From: Oncomelania hupensis
Lineage: Eukaryota > Mollusca > Gastropoda > Littorinimorpha > Pomatiopsidae
Length of the DNA stretch: 64,000 nt
Direction of reading: 5' to 3'
Assembly (NCBI GenBank): GCA_036898135.1
Contig: CM072513.1
Span: forward strand, 14,714,022 to 14,778,021
Below, piece after piece: positions 1 through 9,292 of this stretch (position 1 is the stretch's first letter; every line of letters begins with the position of its first letter). The notes beneath the pieces were generated by a model. The model had not been told where the DNA came from, ran no database searches, and saw only the letters and a list, made by a program, of their open reading frames with translations. A program made the translations under genes and the position numbers.

Positions 1-372
1 TGATACTATTATCTAAGCCTAAAACGTGCATCTTGTTCACTGTTTAGATTTGTTTGTTCATTTTTCATCACTATTGATACTATTATCTAAGCCTCAAACG
101 TGCATCTTGTTCACTGTTTAGATTTGTTTGTTCATTTTTCATCACTATTGATACTATTATCTAAGCCTACAATGTGCAGTCTTGTTCACTGTTTAGATTT
201 GTTTAATTGTTCATTTTTCATCACTATTCATACTATTATTTAAACCTACAACGTGCAGTCTTGTTCACTGTTTAGATTTGTTTGTTCATTTTTCATCACT
301 ATTGATACTATTATCTAAGCCTAAAACGTGCATCTTGTTCACTGTTTAGATTTGTTCGTTCATTTTTCATCA
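1..372. repeat. 74-bp tandem repeat, about five copies
   Basis: Five head-to-tail units start at 1, 75, 149, about 228 and 303, each beginning near TGATACTATTATCTAAGCCT and ending in TTCATTTTTCATCACTAT. The spacing is 74 bp except for one unit with a 5-bp insertion. The array probably continues beyond the left edge. It lies in the last visible NPHP1 intron. Confidence 0.9.
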
Positions 373-1144
373 AGGTCACCATCATCAATATCATCACCAT
401 TATCATCAACATCTACGTCAGGATGATGATCATCATCGATTGTTATTCCTTGTCATTTTTATTCTGTTTGTTTTGCAAGGACGGAGGTCACGCTTTCAAT
501 GTCTTATTTTTTTGTTGCGAATAGCAATTTTTTGTCTTAGGTATTATATCCTACATAATGTAATCCAAATGACAACGTCTCACCACAAAAAAAAAAACAA
601 AAAAAAAAAACAAAAGGAAACCAAACCAAACCAAACAAACAAAACAAACAAGATTGTGTCTAAAGAAGCTCAATACTAACATTAACATTGTGAGTAGCGG
701 CCTAACTTTACACATTGTAAAGGGTTTTAGAATAAACCCAAGTTTTGGTATTTGCCTCTTGTCTTTTTCATCAAAGCTTTCAACAATTCAACGGCTAAAG
801 CTATACAAAAGACAGGCGGAAACAACTGTTGTCATAATTTGATTGTGGAGTTGTTTGTTCATCCTGGTGGAGTCTCCACAGTATCCTGAAGAAAGATGGA
901 CAATAGGCCAAATGCATATACAAAAATCATTGTTATGACTACAAGATGGTATGATGATGATGGGATGGTTGCATGATTGTAAGTAGATCCTACTTTTTAT
1001 TGTCGTTTAGTTTCAGTCCTTATTTATGTTGTTGCATGCATGCATGGCATGTCAAAGGCAAATTTCTGGTTTCTATTGGACAATAAAGTTGTATTGCATT
1101 GTACTGTATGGTACAACCCTGTGGGTTCTGGCACTGAATAGAAT
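373..1144. other. non-coding intronic sequence, nothing recognised
   Basis: AT-rich DNA with short ATC/ATCATC runs near 375-440 and an A-rich stretch near 585-640. The reading frames are short and carry no recognisable domain. Around 1080-1110 there is an AATAAAGTTGTATTG motif like the 3' tail of LINEs, so a LINE tail remnant is possible. Confidence 0.5.
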
Positions 1145-1246
1145 AGATTAAACGTTTCCTGGCATGTCGTAAGAGGTGACTAACAGGGGTGATGTCAGCA
1201 CGGCATCACTGAGCAAAAGTCTTCTACACAAAAGTCACCAGCCAGG

Positions 1247-2659
1247 ATGGAGGAACCTCATGTTACTACAGGTTCAACGACCACGTGCTCGGGGGGCCAA
1301 GGCAAGCCACACTGTACTTGTGGAATTTGGCTGTGGCCAACAGCCTGGAGAGGATTGGGCCCCGCCAGGTCTTTCTTGCCCGAGACACACAGTATAGTGA
1401 AAAGAACCACTCTCTCCATACTGGATCGGTCATCACCCGGATCACTAAGAACCGCGCCTTCCGCTGGCTACCAGGACAGAGGTGATAAGTGTGCTACTGA
1501 TGGACAACTTAGCAAGATCGGCACCAGAGACAACATCATCTTAGGAACCTGGACTGTCAGTACCATAACTGTGGAGGGAAATTTAAAAGAACTGGCCCAC
1601 GAGCTGGACCACAATTGATGGAACATTTTAGGTATCAGCGAACTGCGCTGGTAAGGCCTGACACAACGACCGACAAAGGCCACAAGATTTATTTCAGCGG
1701 GAGAGATTGCAGGCACGAACATGGTGTTGGTTCTTGGTCCACAAAGACATTCTAGTCAATGTCATGGGTTGCCGCCCAGCCTCAGGTAGACTCATTATCA
1801 TCCATTTGAGAGCAACCCATTCCAACATAACCATCATCCAGACCTACATCAGACCATGATGACAGCAAAGTTGAAGATTTCTATGAACATCTGCAGGCTG
1901 TCCTTGACCAAGTGCCGAGGAAGTACATAGTCATAGTGCAAGGTGACTGGAATGCCAAGTTTGGCCAAGATGCTTACTACAACTGGGGAGACACATGTGG
2001 ACCCCACTGCAACAACGAGACAAATTACAGAAGTCTGAGAATCTTGGAGTTAGCAAGATAAAACAATGTGATACTGGCAAACATTCTTGGGTCCCACAAA
2101 ATAACCAGACAATGGACCTGGTACAGTTCCAGTGGGGAGCATCACAACCAGATTGACTACATCATGGTCAAGATCAAGCATAAACAATGGCAAGACACGC
2201 ACTTTTCTAGGAGCAGACATCGGAAGTGACCACAATCTCATGAAGATGTTTTTTCCGGCTCCACTTGAAGAGAGTAAACAGATTAAAGTGCACCAGACTG
2301 AAGTTCAACCTGGACAAATTGCAAGACCCAGAGATGCCAGAAATATTTCAAGACACAATTGGAGGGAAATTTTCACCACTACTCACTTTGGGAGCAGGTG
2401 AGGTAAATGTCAACTCCATGACCACCATCTTCAATTCAGCTGTGACAAGAACCACCACCATCGACATTACTGGCAAACACTGCCCGAAGAAGAAACCGTT
2501 GATCTTACCTGAACTTTTGGACCTGTTTGACAAGCAAAGAGAGATGAAAAAGAAAAAGAACACCTCACAGGGAGCTGATGCCTACCAAAAAATCAACAGT
2601 GACATCCAAAAAAGCATGCGCACAGCAATGGAGAACTGGATAGAAGATCAATGCCAGGT
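1247..2659 (+). pseudogene. RTE endonuclease segment (decayed)
   Basis: Translations in several frames give the hallmarks of the RTE endonuclease: LGTWTVST near 1535, a GISELRW segment near 1630, a degenerate VQGDWNAKFG near 1940 and an SDHNLM motif near 2229. Frames change repeatedly and stops intervene (for example at 1616), so no intact protein is possible. The segment breaks at about 2659 inside a basic linker that continues at 6723 after the CR1-like insertion. Confidence 0.8.
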
Positions 2660-2888
2660 TACGGTTACGGCCCTTGAAAATGGCGGTCACGTTTGAAAGA
2701 GCTCTTCCATTGGAATGTTAAGTTCAACAAATATCTCAAGAATTATCAGTGACAGCATCTCCTGAATTGCCTAAAGTGGTCCTGAGCAATTCTGCTGCAT
2801 CTACATTGGTGTGGTAGGGGTAGGAAGTGTGTTTAACCCCAAAAACAGTCAGCTGTGAGCGATCAGTGTGGTGATTTAGGCCTACAAA

Positions 2889-3794
2889 ATGGCGGACTCT
2901 AGTTGCAGAAAAGGTTCAATGAGTGAAAAAACGAACTCAGTATCTAGTCAAGGTACTTCTAACAAGTGTGCAACCTGTGATAAATCAATGAACAGAAGAA
3001 CAGATTGTCTGCAGTGTGAATATTGTGGGAAAATATTTCACAGAGAATGCCAAAATGTGTCTAGTGAGTACTACAACATGATCAAACAGTTTGGCTCAGC
3101 AAGTGGTGGTAGTTGTCACTGGTTCTGTGATGTGTGCAATCCTAAAGCTATGGATGTTTTGAAGCTTGTGCAACAAGTCAGAGACAAAAATGTTGAGCTA
3201 GAAAATCGACTGGAGTCTGTGGAAAGCAAAGTGGACAACTTGGATAGTGGCTTTGAAGAGAGAGTTGCAACTTCTGTCAGGTCAGTGGTTAGGGAGGAAG
3301 TGTACGAAGCTAAGCTCAGAGAGGAAAGAAGGATGAATATTATCATCAAGAATCTGCCTGAGACAAAACCTGACAAGGAGGCTTTTGCTGGTGTGGTGTC
3401 TGCACTGGGGCTGGGTCAGGAAGCAGCAGAGGGAATTGGCTTTGAAAGGTTAGGCAGGAAGACAGGGGAGCGATCCAGACCCCTCAAGGTGCAGTGTACT
3501 AGTGCCAAGCAGAGGAAGGACATTCTCATGAATAGCAAAAAATTGTTTAGAGCTAAAGAGTACAATACGGTGTATGTCAGTAGGGACTTGACAAAAGCAG
3601 AGCAAAGAGAACAGAAGGCTTTGAGAGATGAACTGAAAGAGAAACGCAGTTTGAAAGACGGCAAGAAATACATGATCAGGAGAAATGAAGTGATTATGAT
3701 AGATGAGAGTAACCATCATAGAGCAAGTGAATCTGAGGATGAGGCGCCATCAGCATCTGAGTTGAATGTGGCCTCTGCATCAAAAAAGGACTAA
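2889..3794 (+). CDS. CR1-like LINE ORF1 protein, PHD-type zinc finger
   Basis: The 301-residue protein begins at an ATG in the context AAAATGG. Residues 27-83 form a PHD-type C4HC3 finger (C27, C30, C43, C46, H51, C54, C80, C83, with W78 before the last pair). Residues about 90-150 are heptad-rich and probably coiled coil. A basic region follows, starting with MNIIIKNLPE, which resembles the RNA-recognition part of LINE ORF1 proteins, and the tail is acidic. ORF1 proteins of this type bind element RNA. The last codons before the stop contain an A_AAA_AAG heptamer that could direct ribosomes into ORF2. The frame is intact. Confidence 0.85.
   Translation: MADSSCRKGSMSEKTNSVSSQGTSNKCATCDKSMNRRTDCLQCEYCGKIFHRECQNVSSEYYNMIKQFGSASGGSCHWFCDVCNPKAMDVLKLVQQVRDKNVELENRLESVESKVDNLDSGFEERVATSVRSVVREEVYEAKLREERRMNIIIKNLPETKPDKEAFAGVVSALGLGQEAAEGIGFERLGRKTGERSRPLKVQCTSAKQRKDILMNSKKLFRAKEYNTVYVSRDLTKAEQREQKALRDELKEKRSLKDGKKYMIRRNEVIMIDESNHHRASESEDEAPSASELNVASASKKD
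3782..3788 (+). other. candidate -1 ribosomal frameshift site (A AAA AAG)
   Basis: The heptamer is read A_AAA_AAG in the ORF1 frame, with the ORF1 stop only two codons further (3792-3794). ORF2 is in the -1 frame and is open without interruption from this site (frame starting 3782) into the endonuclease. ORF2 has no ATG until about 4079, inside the endonuclease domain. I could not identify a downstream pseudoknot. A AAA AAG is a strong slip site in bacteria and a weaker one in eukaryotes, so stop-reinitiation remains possible. Confidence 0.5.
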
Positions 3795-6714
3795 GTTTTT
3801 ATCCTGAACCTGCCGCATCTGTACAAAATAATGTATATAATGCATCATCAATTGTTTCTACTTCTTCATCACATTTTTTGCAGTGCACATCAATAAACGC
3901 ACACAGTGTTGTTAATAAATTTAATGATTTTCACACTTTTGTATTAAGCGAGGGATCAGACATTAGTGCCATTACTGAGTCCTGGCTACATGGAGACATT
4001 TCAGACAGTGAAATTCACATCAATGGTTACAAGACATTTAGAAGTGATAGAGTGGGAAGGAGAGGTGGGGGATGCTTGATGTATGTGAGAGATAATTTGC
4101 AAGTTAGAGAAGTGAAACTCTGTGAGGAGCAGGACTATACAGAAAGCATCTGGTGTGTCATATATGGGCAGGACAAAGAAGAAACATTGTTTGGTGTAGT
4201 GTACAATCCACCGGGTGTTAGTCAGGAAAATGAAGAGAAATTGTTTGCAGTTTTAAAAGAGGCAGCAAAGTACAGGCATGTGGTTGTTACGGGAGACTTC
4301 AACCGTCCAGGTATTAACTGGGATACGTATGAGTGTGATGGAGCAGGGGAAGGTTTGCTCGATACAGCAAGTGACTGTTTTTGGTTTCAGCATGTGGCTG
4401 TAGCTACTAGAAAAGCAAATGTGTTGGACTTGGTGTTCAGCTCTGAAGAAGAGATGGTGCAGGAGGTGGAGATAGGCGATCCTCTAGCCAACAGTGATCA
4501 CAACATTGTGCACTTCAAAGTGGCCTTTTCTGAGCCTAGAGACAGTAATACCGACAGGACGAAAGAGATAAGGGATTACAGAAAGGCAAACTGGAAGGTG
4601 GTCAGAGAAAACTTAGAAAAGGTGAATTGGGACAATGAATTTGAAGGGAAGAGCTGTAGTCAACAGTGGGACTTGTTTCATCAAACGCTGCAGAAGGTGG
4701 TGAGAAGTTTCGTACCGCTGAAGAAAACGAGGTGCACTAGGAAGCCCAAATGGATGAATAGAGAGGCACTCAACAGTGTCAAGAAGAAGAGGAAGAAATG
4801 GAAGAAATACAGGCAGAGTGGTAGGCAAGAAGACTTTCTCGCATATAAACAGTGTCAGAATGACAGTACAAAACTCATCAGAGATAGTAAAAAGAAGTTT
4901 GAAGAAAAGCTGGCACAGAATATCAAGCAGGATACAAAGTCTTTTTATGCCTATGCAAGGGACAGGCTGCGCTGCAAGGTCAAAGTTGGTCCTCTGGAAG
5001 ATAGTGACGGGGAGCTGCACACTGATGATGTGGAACAAGCGGACATCTTGAACAATTTCTTTGCATCAGTTTTCACGGTGGAGGGCAATGGTGACAGACC
5101 GGAACCCCAATGTAAGTTTACAGGCTCACCAGAGGAAAGACCGATGCATGTGATTTTTACTGAAGACATAGTCCTCAAGAAGTTGCAAAATCTGAACTCT
5201 AACAAGGCGCCAGGGGTTGACGAAATTTCACCAGCCGTACTGGTGGGAGCAGCGGAATCCTTAGCATATCCTCTGTCACTGATCTTACAGGCGTCCTTGG
5301 ACACCGGAGAGGTGCCAGTGGGGTGGAAAGAGGCAAATGTTGTGCCGATATTCAAAAAGGGTGCAAAATGTAAAGCAGGAAATTACAGGCCGGTATCGCT
5401 GACTTCTCAGGTTGGGAAAGTCTTTGAAAGTATTTTGCGGGATTTCCTGAGCAGTCACCTTGAGAGGCATCAGCTGATCCGAGGCAGCCAACACGGCTTC
5501 TCAAAAGGAAAGTCCTGTCTGACAAACCTGCTCGTTTTCCTGGAGGACATGACACGCATGCTGGACGAAGGGAAGGATGTAGACGTCATCTACCTTGACT
5601 TTGCCAAGGCGTTCGACAAGGTCCCTCACAAGCGGCTCATTGATAAGCTGAAAGCACTCGGTGTGGACGGAAAAGTGCTGCAGTGGATGGAAGAGTGGCT
5701 GCGTGGCAGAAAGCAGAGAGTTGTGGTCAACGGACAAGCTTCTCCATGGGTAGATGTGACAAGCGGAGTTCCACAAGGATCCATTTTGGGGCCGACCATG
5801 TTCCTGGTGTTCATTAATGACTTGGAGGACGATATGCTGACCAGCGTTCTAAAGTTTGCTGATGACACTAAGATCTACGGCGACGTCTCCGACCCTGCGG
5901 GGAGCGACAAACTACAGCATGACCTTAAAGTAGCAGAAATGTGGTCAGAGAAGTGGCTGATGCAGTACAACGTGGACAAGTGCAAGACTCTACATGCAGG
6001 CCGTAAAAACACTTGTCATGTTTACATGCTAGGAGGACAAAGTTTGGAGCAGTGGAGGAAGAAAGGGACCTAGGCGTCATCATGCACAGGTCACTGTCGG
6101 TCAGTCGCCAGTGCTGCGAGGCAGCAAAACGAGCCAACAGAGCAGTAGGGCAGATCATGCGAACGGTCACAGCCAGAACTAAGGAAGTTATTGTCCCACT
6201 CTACAAATCAATTGTACGACCACATCTGGAGTATTGTATCCAAGTATGGCGACCTTACCTCAAAAAAGACATCGCAGAGTTGGAAAAGGTGCAGAGGAGA
6301 GCTACGAGATTGATCACAGGGATTGGTCACCTGCCGTACGATGAGAGACTAGCTTTTTGCAATTTGCAGAAATTAGAAGAAAGGAGAGACAGGGGAGATC
6401 TCATCGAGACATTCAAGATCATAAAGGGGCTTGAAAAAGTTTCTGCTGACAAATTTTTTACTTCATGCCAGTCATCATTCTACCATAGAGGTCACAGCAA
6501 CAAACTGTTCAAAGACAGGTCTAGACTGAATCTCAGAAAAAACTTTTTTTCACAAAGAGTTGTGAACCCATGGAATGCACTGAAACAATCAATTGTTGAA
6601 GCTGAAACCGTCAACCAGTTCAAAAACCGCCATGATAAAGAGACAGTTAAGGGGGTTAAAATAAGTTCTCAAACTTCCTACCCCGTCGGCCGCGCTCAGT
6701 GGCCACTCAGGTAA
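3791..6714 (+). CDS. CR1-like LINE ORF2, endonuclease-reverse transcriptase (one frameshift)
   Basis: The frame is open from the ORF1 stop to 6073 and continues from about 6036 in another frame to 6714, so a one-base indel splits it. The N-terminal endonuclease shows NAHSVVNK, TESWL, VVTGDFNRPG and NSDHNIVH. The reverse transcriptase shows SNKAPGVDE, NYRPVSLTS, QHGFSKGKS, motif A YLDFAKAFDKVPH, motif B SGVPQGSILGP and motif C KFADDTK near 5850-5870. The C-terminal part (EEERDLGVI, RPHLEYCIQVW, VVNPWNAL) is typical of CR1/L2/Rex-like LINEs. The protein would nick target DNA and reverse-transcribe the element RNA. No initiating ATG lies upstream of the endonuclease core. Confidence 0.85.
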
Positions 6715-6722
6715 ATTCAGGT

Positions 6723-7340
6723 AAATAGAGAATAGTCTAAACAAGAACAACAGCAAGAAGGCCTACCAGACTGTGATGCTGCTAACAAGTAAACAGCTTA
6801 AAGGTCTCCACAATCCAAAGTCCGGCATGTGCCTGACAGAAGATCAAGAAGTCTTGGACAGATGGACAGAGTACTGCTCTGACCTTTACAACCACACACC
6901 AAATGAAGACCCATCAGTTTTAGCATGTCCCCAGAACAAAGAAGAAGAAGAAATCCTCCCAATTCTCCGAAAAGAAATTGCAGCAGCAGCGCAATCACTG
7001 AAGAAGGGGAAATTGGTGGAATTAGACAACATACACGCAGAATCGCTTCAAGCAGGAGGGGAAGCTATGATTGACGCCATCACCATTTTCTATAACAAGA
7101 TCTGGCAGAGTAGGGAGTGGCCGACACCATGGACTCAGTCGCTTGTCATCACTTTTCCCAAAAAGGGTAAACTTCAGGATTGTGAAAACTACTGCACCAT
7201 CAGCCATCCCAGCAAAGTTCTCCTTAAAATAATACTCAACAGGTTGAAACCCCAAGCTGAACAAATCATAGCTGAAGAACAAGTAGGATTCAGGGCAGGG
7301 CGAAGTACCACCGAGCAGATTTTCAACCTCAGAATAATCT
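6723..7340 (+). pseudogene. RTE segment 2: linker and N-terminal reverse transcriptase
   Basis: This resumes the RTE reading interrupted at 2659. The NSKKAYQTV linker is followed by a frame containing PFPKKGKL-like and LNRLKPQAEQIIAEEQ sequences and FRAGRSTTEQIFNLRII, the region before RT motif A. It stops abruptly at 7340 where the Penelope-like element is inserted, and resumes at 9293. The frame from 6773 is open but has no start of its own. Confidence 0.8.
7326..7340 (+). repeat. left 15-bp target-site duplication of the Penelope-like element
   Basis: ACCTCAGAATAATCT here is repeated exactly at 9278-9292 on the other side of the insertion. The second RTE copy has this sequence once (near 49993-50007), which proves the pre-insertion site. 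Confidence 0.93.
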
Positions 7341-8810
7341 TCAACACACTTTTTACAGTTAGTTGAGCAGTGGAACGACAGTTGCAGTCCTCTCCCTCAG
7401 GAAGCCCTCATTGTTACCATCGATGTTGTAGGCTTATACACTAATATACCCCACCAGGAAGTAGCTATGTCTGTAACTGATATGCTAATCAAGAAACAGC
7501 ATCTGGTTCCTGAAGCTCCAACCAAGGATTTGCTACTAAAAATTATTAACCATGTCCTGGAAAACAACATTTTCCAGTTTGACGGAAATGTTTACAGACA
7601 AATTTTTGGGACAGCTATGGGCACTCCTATAGCTCCAACAATTGCTAATATTTTCATGGGATGGCTAGAGAGAGACGTCTTGAGCAGGAGCCCTTGGTCT
7701 ATTGATACTGAGCTGTGGAAACGATTCATCGATGACATAATCACTTTATGGGTTCATGGCAAAGATCAACTCGTCAAGTTTATGGATTGGCTGAATGAGC
7801 AACACCCTAGCATAAAATTCACATACAGCTATGGGAGAACCAACATGCCATATCTTGACATCAGCCTGTCTATCAGTCCTGAAGGCTACTTGACTACTGA
7901 CCTACACGTCAAGCCGACTGATGCTGCCATGATTTTGCCATTCCACTCATGCCACCCTCGTCACTGCCCCAGAAGCATTCCATACAGCCAGTGTTTGCGT
8001 CTGCGACGCATCTGCTCGGAAGACGATACTTTTCGACGCAGATGTGATGAACTGAAGCAGAAGTTACAGAAGAGAGGTTACCCTCAAAAGTTAATCGAGG
8101 GTGCAATACATAAGGTGTCAGCAAAGAGTCGAAACTGCACACTCCAATATGTAAAGAGTCCAGCTGAAAGGACTAATTCTAACCGAGTGCCATTCATCAT
8201 CCGGCACAATCCAAGTAACCCCCCTTTGAGCAAGTGGCTAAAGCAGTTTCTACCGGTACTGCATACCAGCGCCCGAATGAGGAAAGCTAACCCCGACCCG
8301 CCCATTGTTGGTGAACGGAACTGCTTCAGCCTCAGAAACTTGCTCATGCCATCTTCTCTGCCATCCACACCAGCCTCAGCTACAGTGACAGACGCCGGTT
8401 GTCACCCATGCAATAAATGCGTGCTGTGTGCAAGTCATATGCAGGACACCACTACCTTCCACAGCGTGGTCACTGGCCAGTCGTTCCAAATCAGAGACCG
8501 CTTGTCATGCACGTCTGTCAATGTCATCTACCTCATAGACTGTGAACAGTGTCACGGCAAGCAGTATGTAGGCGAGACTGGACAGACTATCCGCAAAAGA
8601 TTTTACGGGCACACGCACACGATCCGCAAAGACGTGGACACACTGGTGGCAAAACACTTCAGGTCCCCTGGACACGCCCTCTCTGCCATGAGAGTGACAG
8701 TCATTGAACAAGTCCAGATAGACAATCCTGACATTAGAAAACGGAGGGAGAAATTCTGGCGTTACAAGCTACGCACCAACTACCCTGAGGGGCTGAATGT
8801 ATTTGACTGA
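7341..8810 (+). CDS. Penelope-like RT with C-terminal GIY-YIG endonuclease (N-terminus missing)
   Basis: The frame is open from the left insertion junction to 8810, about 489 residues, with the first internal ATG at 7467. RT motifs follow in order: TIDVVGLYTNIPH (motif A), GTAMGTPIAPTIANIFM (motif B), FIDDIITLW (motif C, IDD instead of the usual YxDD) and MPYLDISLS. A Cys-rich linker follows (CHPCNKCVLC). The GIY-YIG nuclease has IYLIDCEQC, QYVGETGQTIRKRF with its catalytic Arg, and the H and FR/E-type residues downstream. These proteins cut DNA with the GIY-YIG domain and prime cDNA there. There are no stops or frameshifts in the retained part, so the insertion is recent. The first in-frame codons before motif A are element sequence, not host. 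Confidence 0.88.
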   Translation, partial: STHFLQLVEQWNDSCSPLPQEALIVTIDVVGLYTNIPHQEVAMSVTDMLIKKQHLVPEAPTKDLLLKIINHVLENNIFQFDGNVYRQIFGTAMGTPIAPTIANIFMGWLERDVLSRSPWSIDTELWKRFIDDIITLWVHGKDQLVKFMDWLNEQHPSIKFTYSYGRTNMPYLDISLSISPEGYLTTDLHVKPTDAAMILPFHSCHPRHCPRSIPYSQCLRLRRICSEDDTFRRRCDELKQKLQKRGYPQKLIEGAIHKVSAKSRNCTLQYVKSPAERTNSNRVPFIIRHNPSNPPLSKWLKQFLPVLHTSARMRKANPDPPIVGERNCFSLRNLLMPSSLPSTPASATVTDAGCHPCNKCVLCASHMQDTTTFHSVVTGQSFQIRDRLSCTSVNVIYLIDCEQCHGKQYVGETGQTIRKRFYGHTHTIRKDVDTLVAKHFRSPGHALSAMRVTVIEQVQIDNPDIRKRREKFWRYKLRTNYPEGLNVFD

Positions 8811-8889
8811 CTGTTTTCAGCACTGTTTCCTTGGGTGGTTGGTGATTACTTTGTGACATTCCGTGCTTTATCTTGCATTTTCGATGTCT

Positions 8890-8928
8890 GAGTTCTCTGG
8901 CCTTTTATTATTATTATTGTTGTTGTAG

Positions 8929-8971
<43 letters not shown>

Positions 8972-9013
8972 ATTATTATTATTATTATTATTATTAATTA
9001 GAGAGGGAGAGAG

Positions 9014-9069
<56 letters not shown>

Positions 9070-9121
9070 GGTGAGAGAGAGAGAGGGTGAGAGAGAGAGA
9101 ACGAGAGAGAGAGAGAGAGAG
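8890..9121 (+). repeat. compound microsatellite in the Penelope-like 3' region
   Basis: Runs of TTA/TTG (about 8908-8997), GT (about 9018-9050) and GA (9050-9120) follow one another. The long Ser/Leu/Asn frames here are artefacts of the repeats. Confidence 0.9.
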
Positions 9122-9197
9122 CCTCTTCTGACTATGACGCATGTTTAGTGTTTACGTCATCATCACTGACCTCATGTTTTTTTGTTTTTTTTCATCA

Positions 9198-9220
9198 CTG
9201 AAGAAGGGCGTAGCCCGAAA
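9198..9220 (+). ncRNA. hammerhead-ribozyme-like core in the Penelope-like 3' end (tentative)
   Basis: CTGAAGA (9198-9204) is followed by a GGGC/GCCC stem with GTA loop (9206-9216) and GAAA (9217-9220), resembling the CUGANGA, stem II, GAAA core of hammerhead ribozymes. Such ribozymes are known from Penelope-like elements. There is one extra A between the first core block and stem II. I found no convincing stem III with a GUH cleavage site, so this may be a degenerate or unrelated conserved hairpin. Confidence 0.3.
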
Positions 9221-9292
9221 GTCTTTGCTTTTATATTTTTCTTGGTGTTTTTTGTGTATTTTGTTTCTGATTTCTATACCTCAGAATAATCT

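Larger units (their letters stand above)
2660..6722 (+). mobile_element. CR1/L2-like non-LTR retrotransposon, nearly full length
   Basis: This element of about 4.06 kb is inserted in the RTE copy. It has a short 5' leader, ORF1 (2889-3794), ORF2 (to 6714) and a 3' end made of the short tandem unit CAGGTAAATT (6710-6725), as is typical of CR1-group LINEs. I see no convincing long target duplication, also usual for CR1. Only one frameshift (near 6036) mars ORF2, so this is a young insertion compared with its RTE host. A related but much more decayed element lies at 44165-47070. Confidence 0.85.
7341..9277 (+). mobile_element. Penelope-like retroelement, 5'-truncated
   Basis: A 1,937-bp insertion bounded by a 15-bp target duplication. 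It contains an open reverse transcriptase plus GIY-YIG endonuclease frame (7341-8810), then a 3' region with (TTG)n, (GT)n and (GA)n runs and a conserved-looking CTGAAGA...GAAA motif near the end. Penelope-like elements form a retroelement class separate from LINEs and LTR elements. The 5' part is missing, since RT motif A lies only about 90 bp inside the left junction. Confidence 0.9.

Noticed and set aside
1247..1618. 123-codon frame as an independent gene
   Set aside because: It is the 5' leader and endonuclease start of the RTE copy; the reading continues in other frames.
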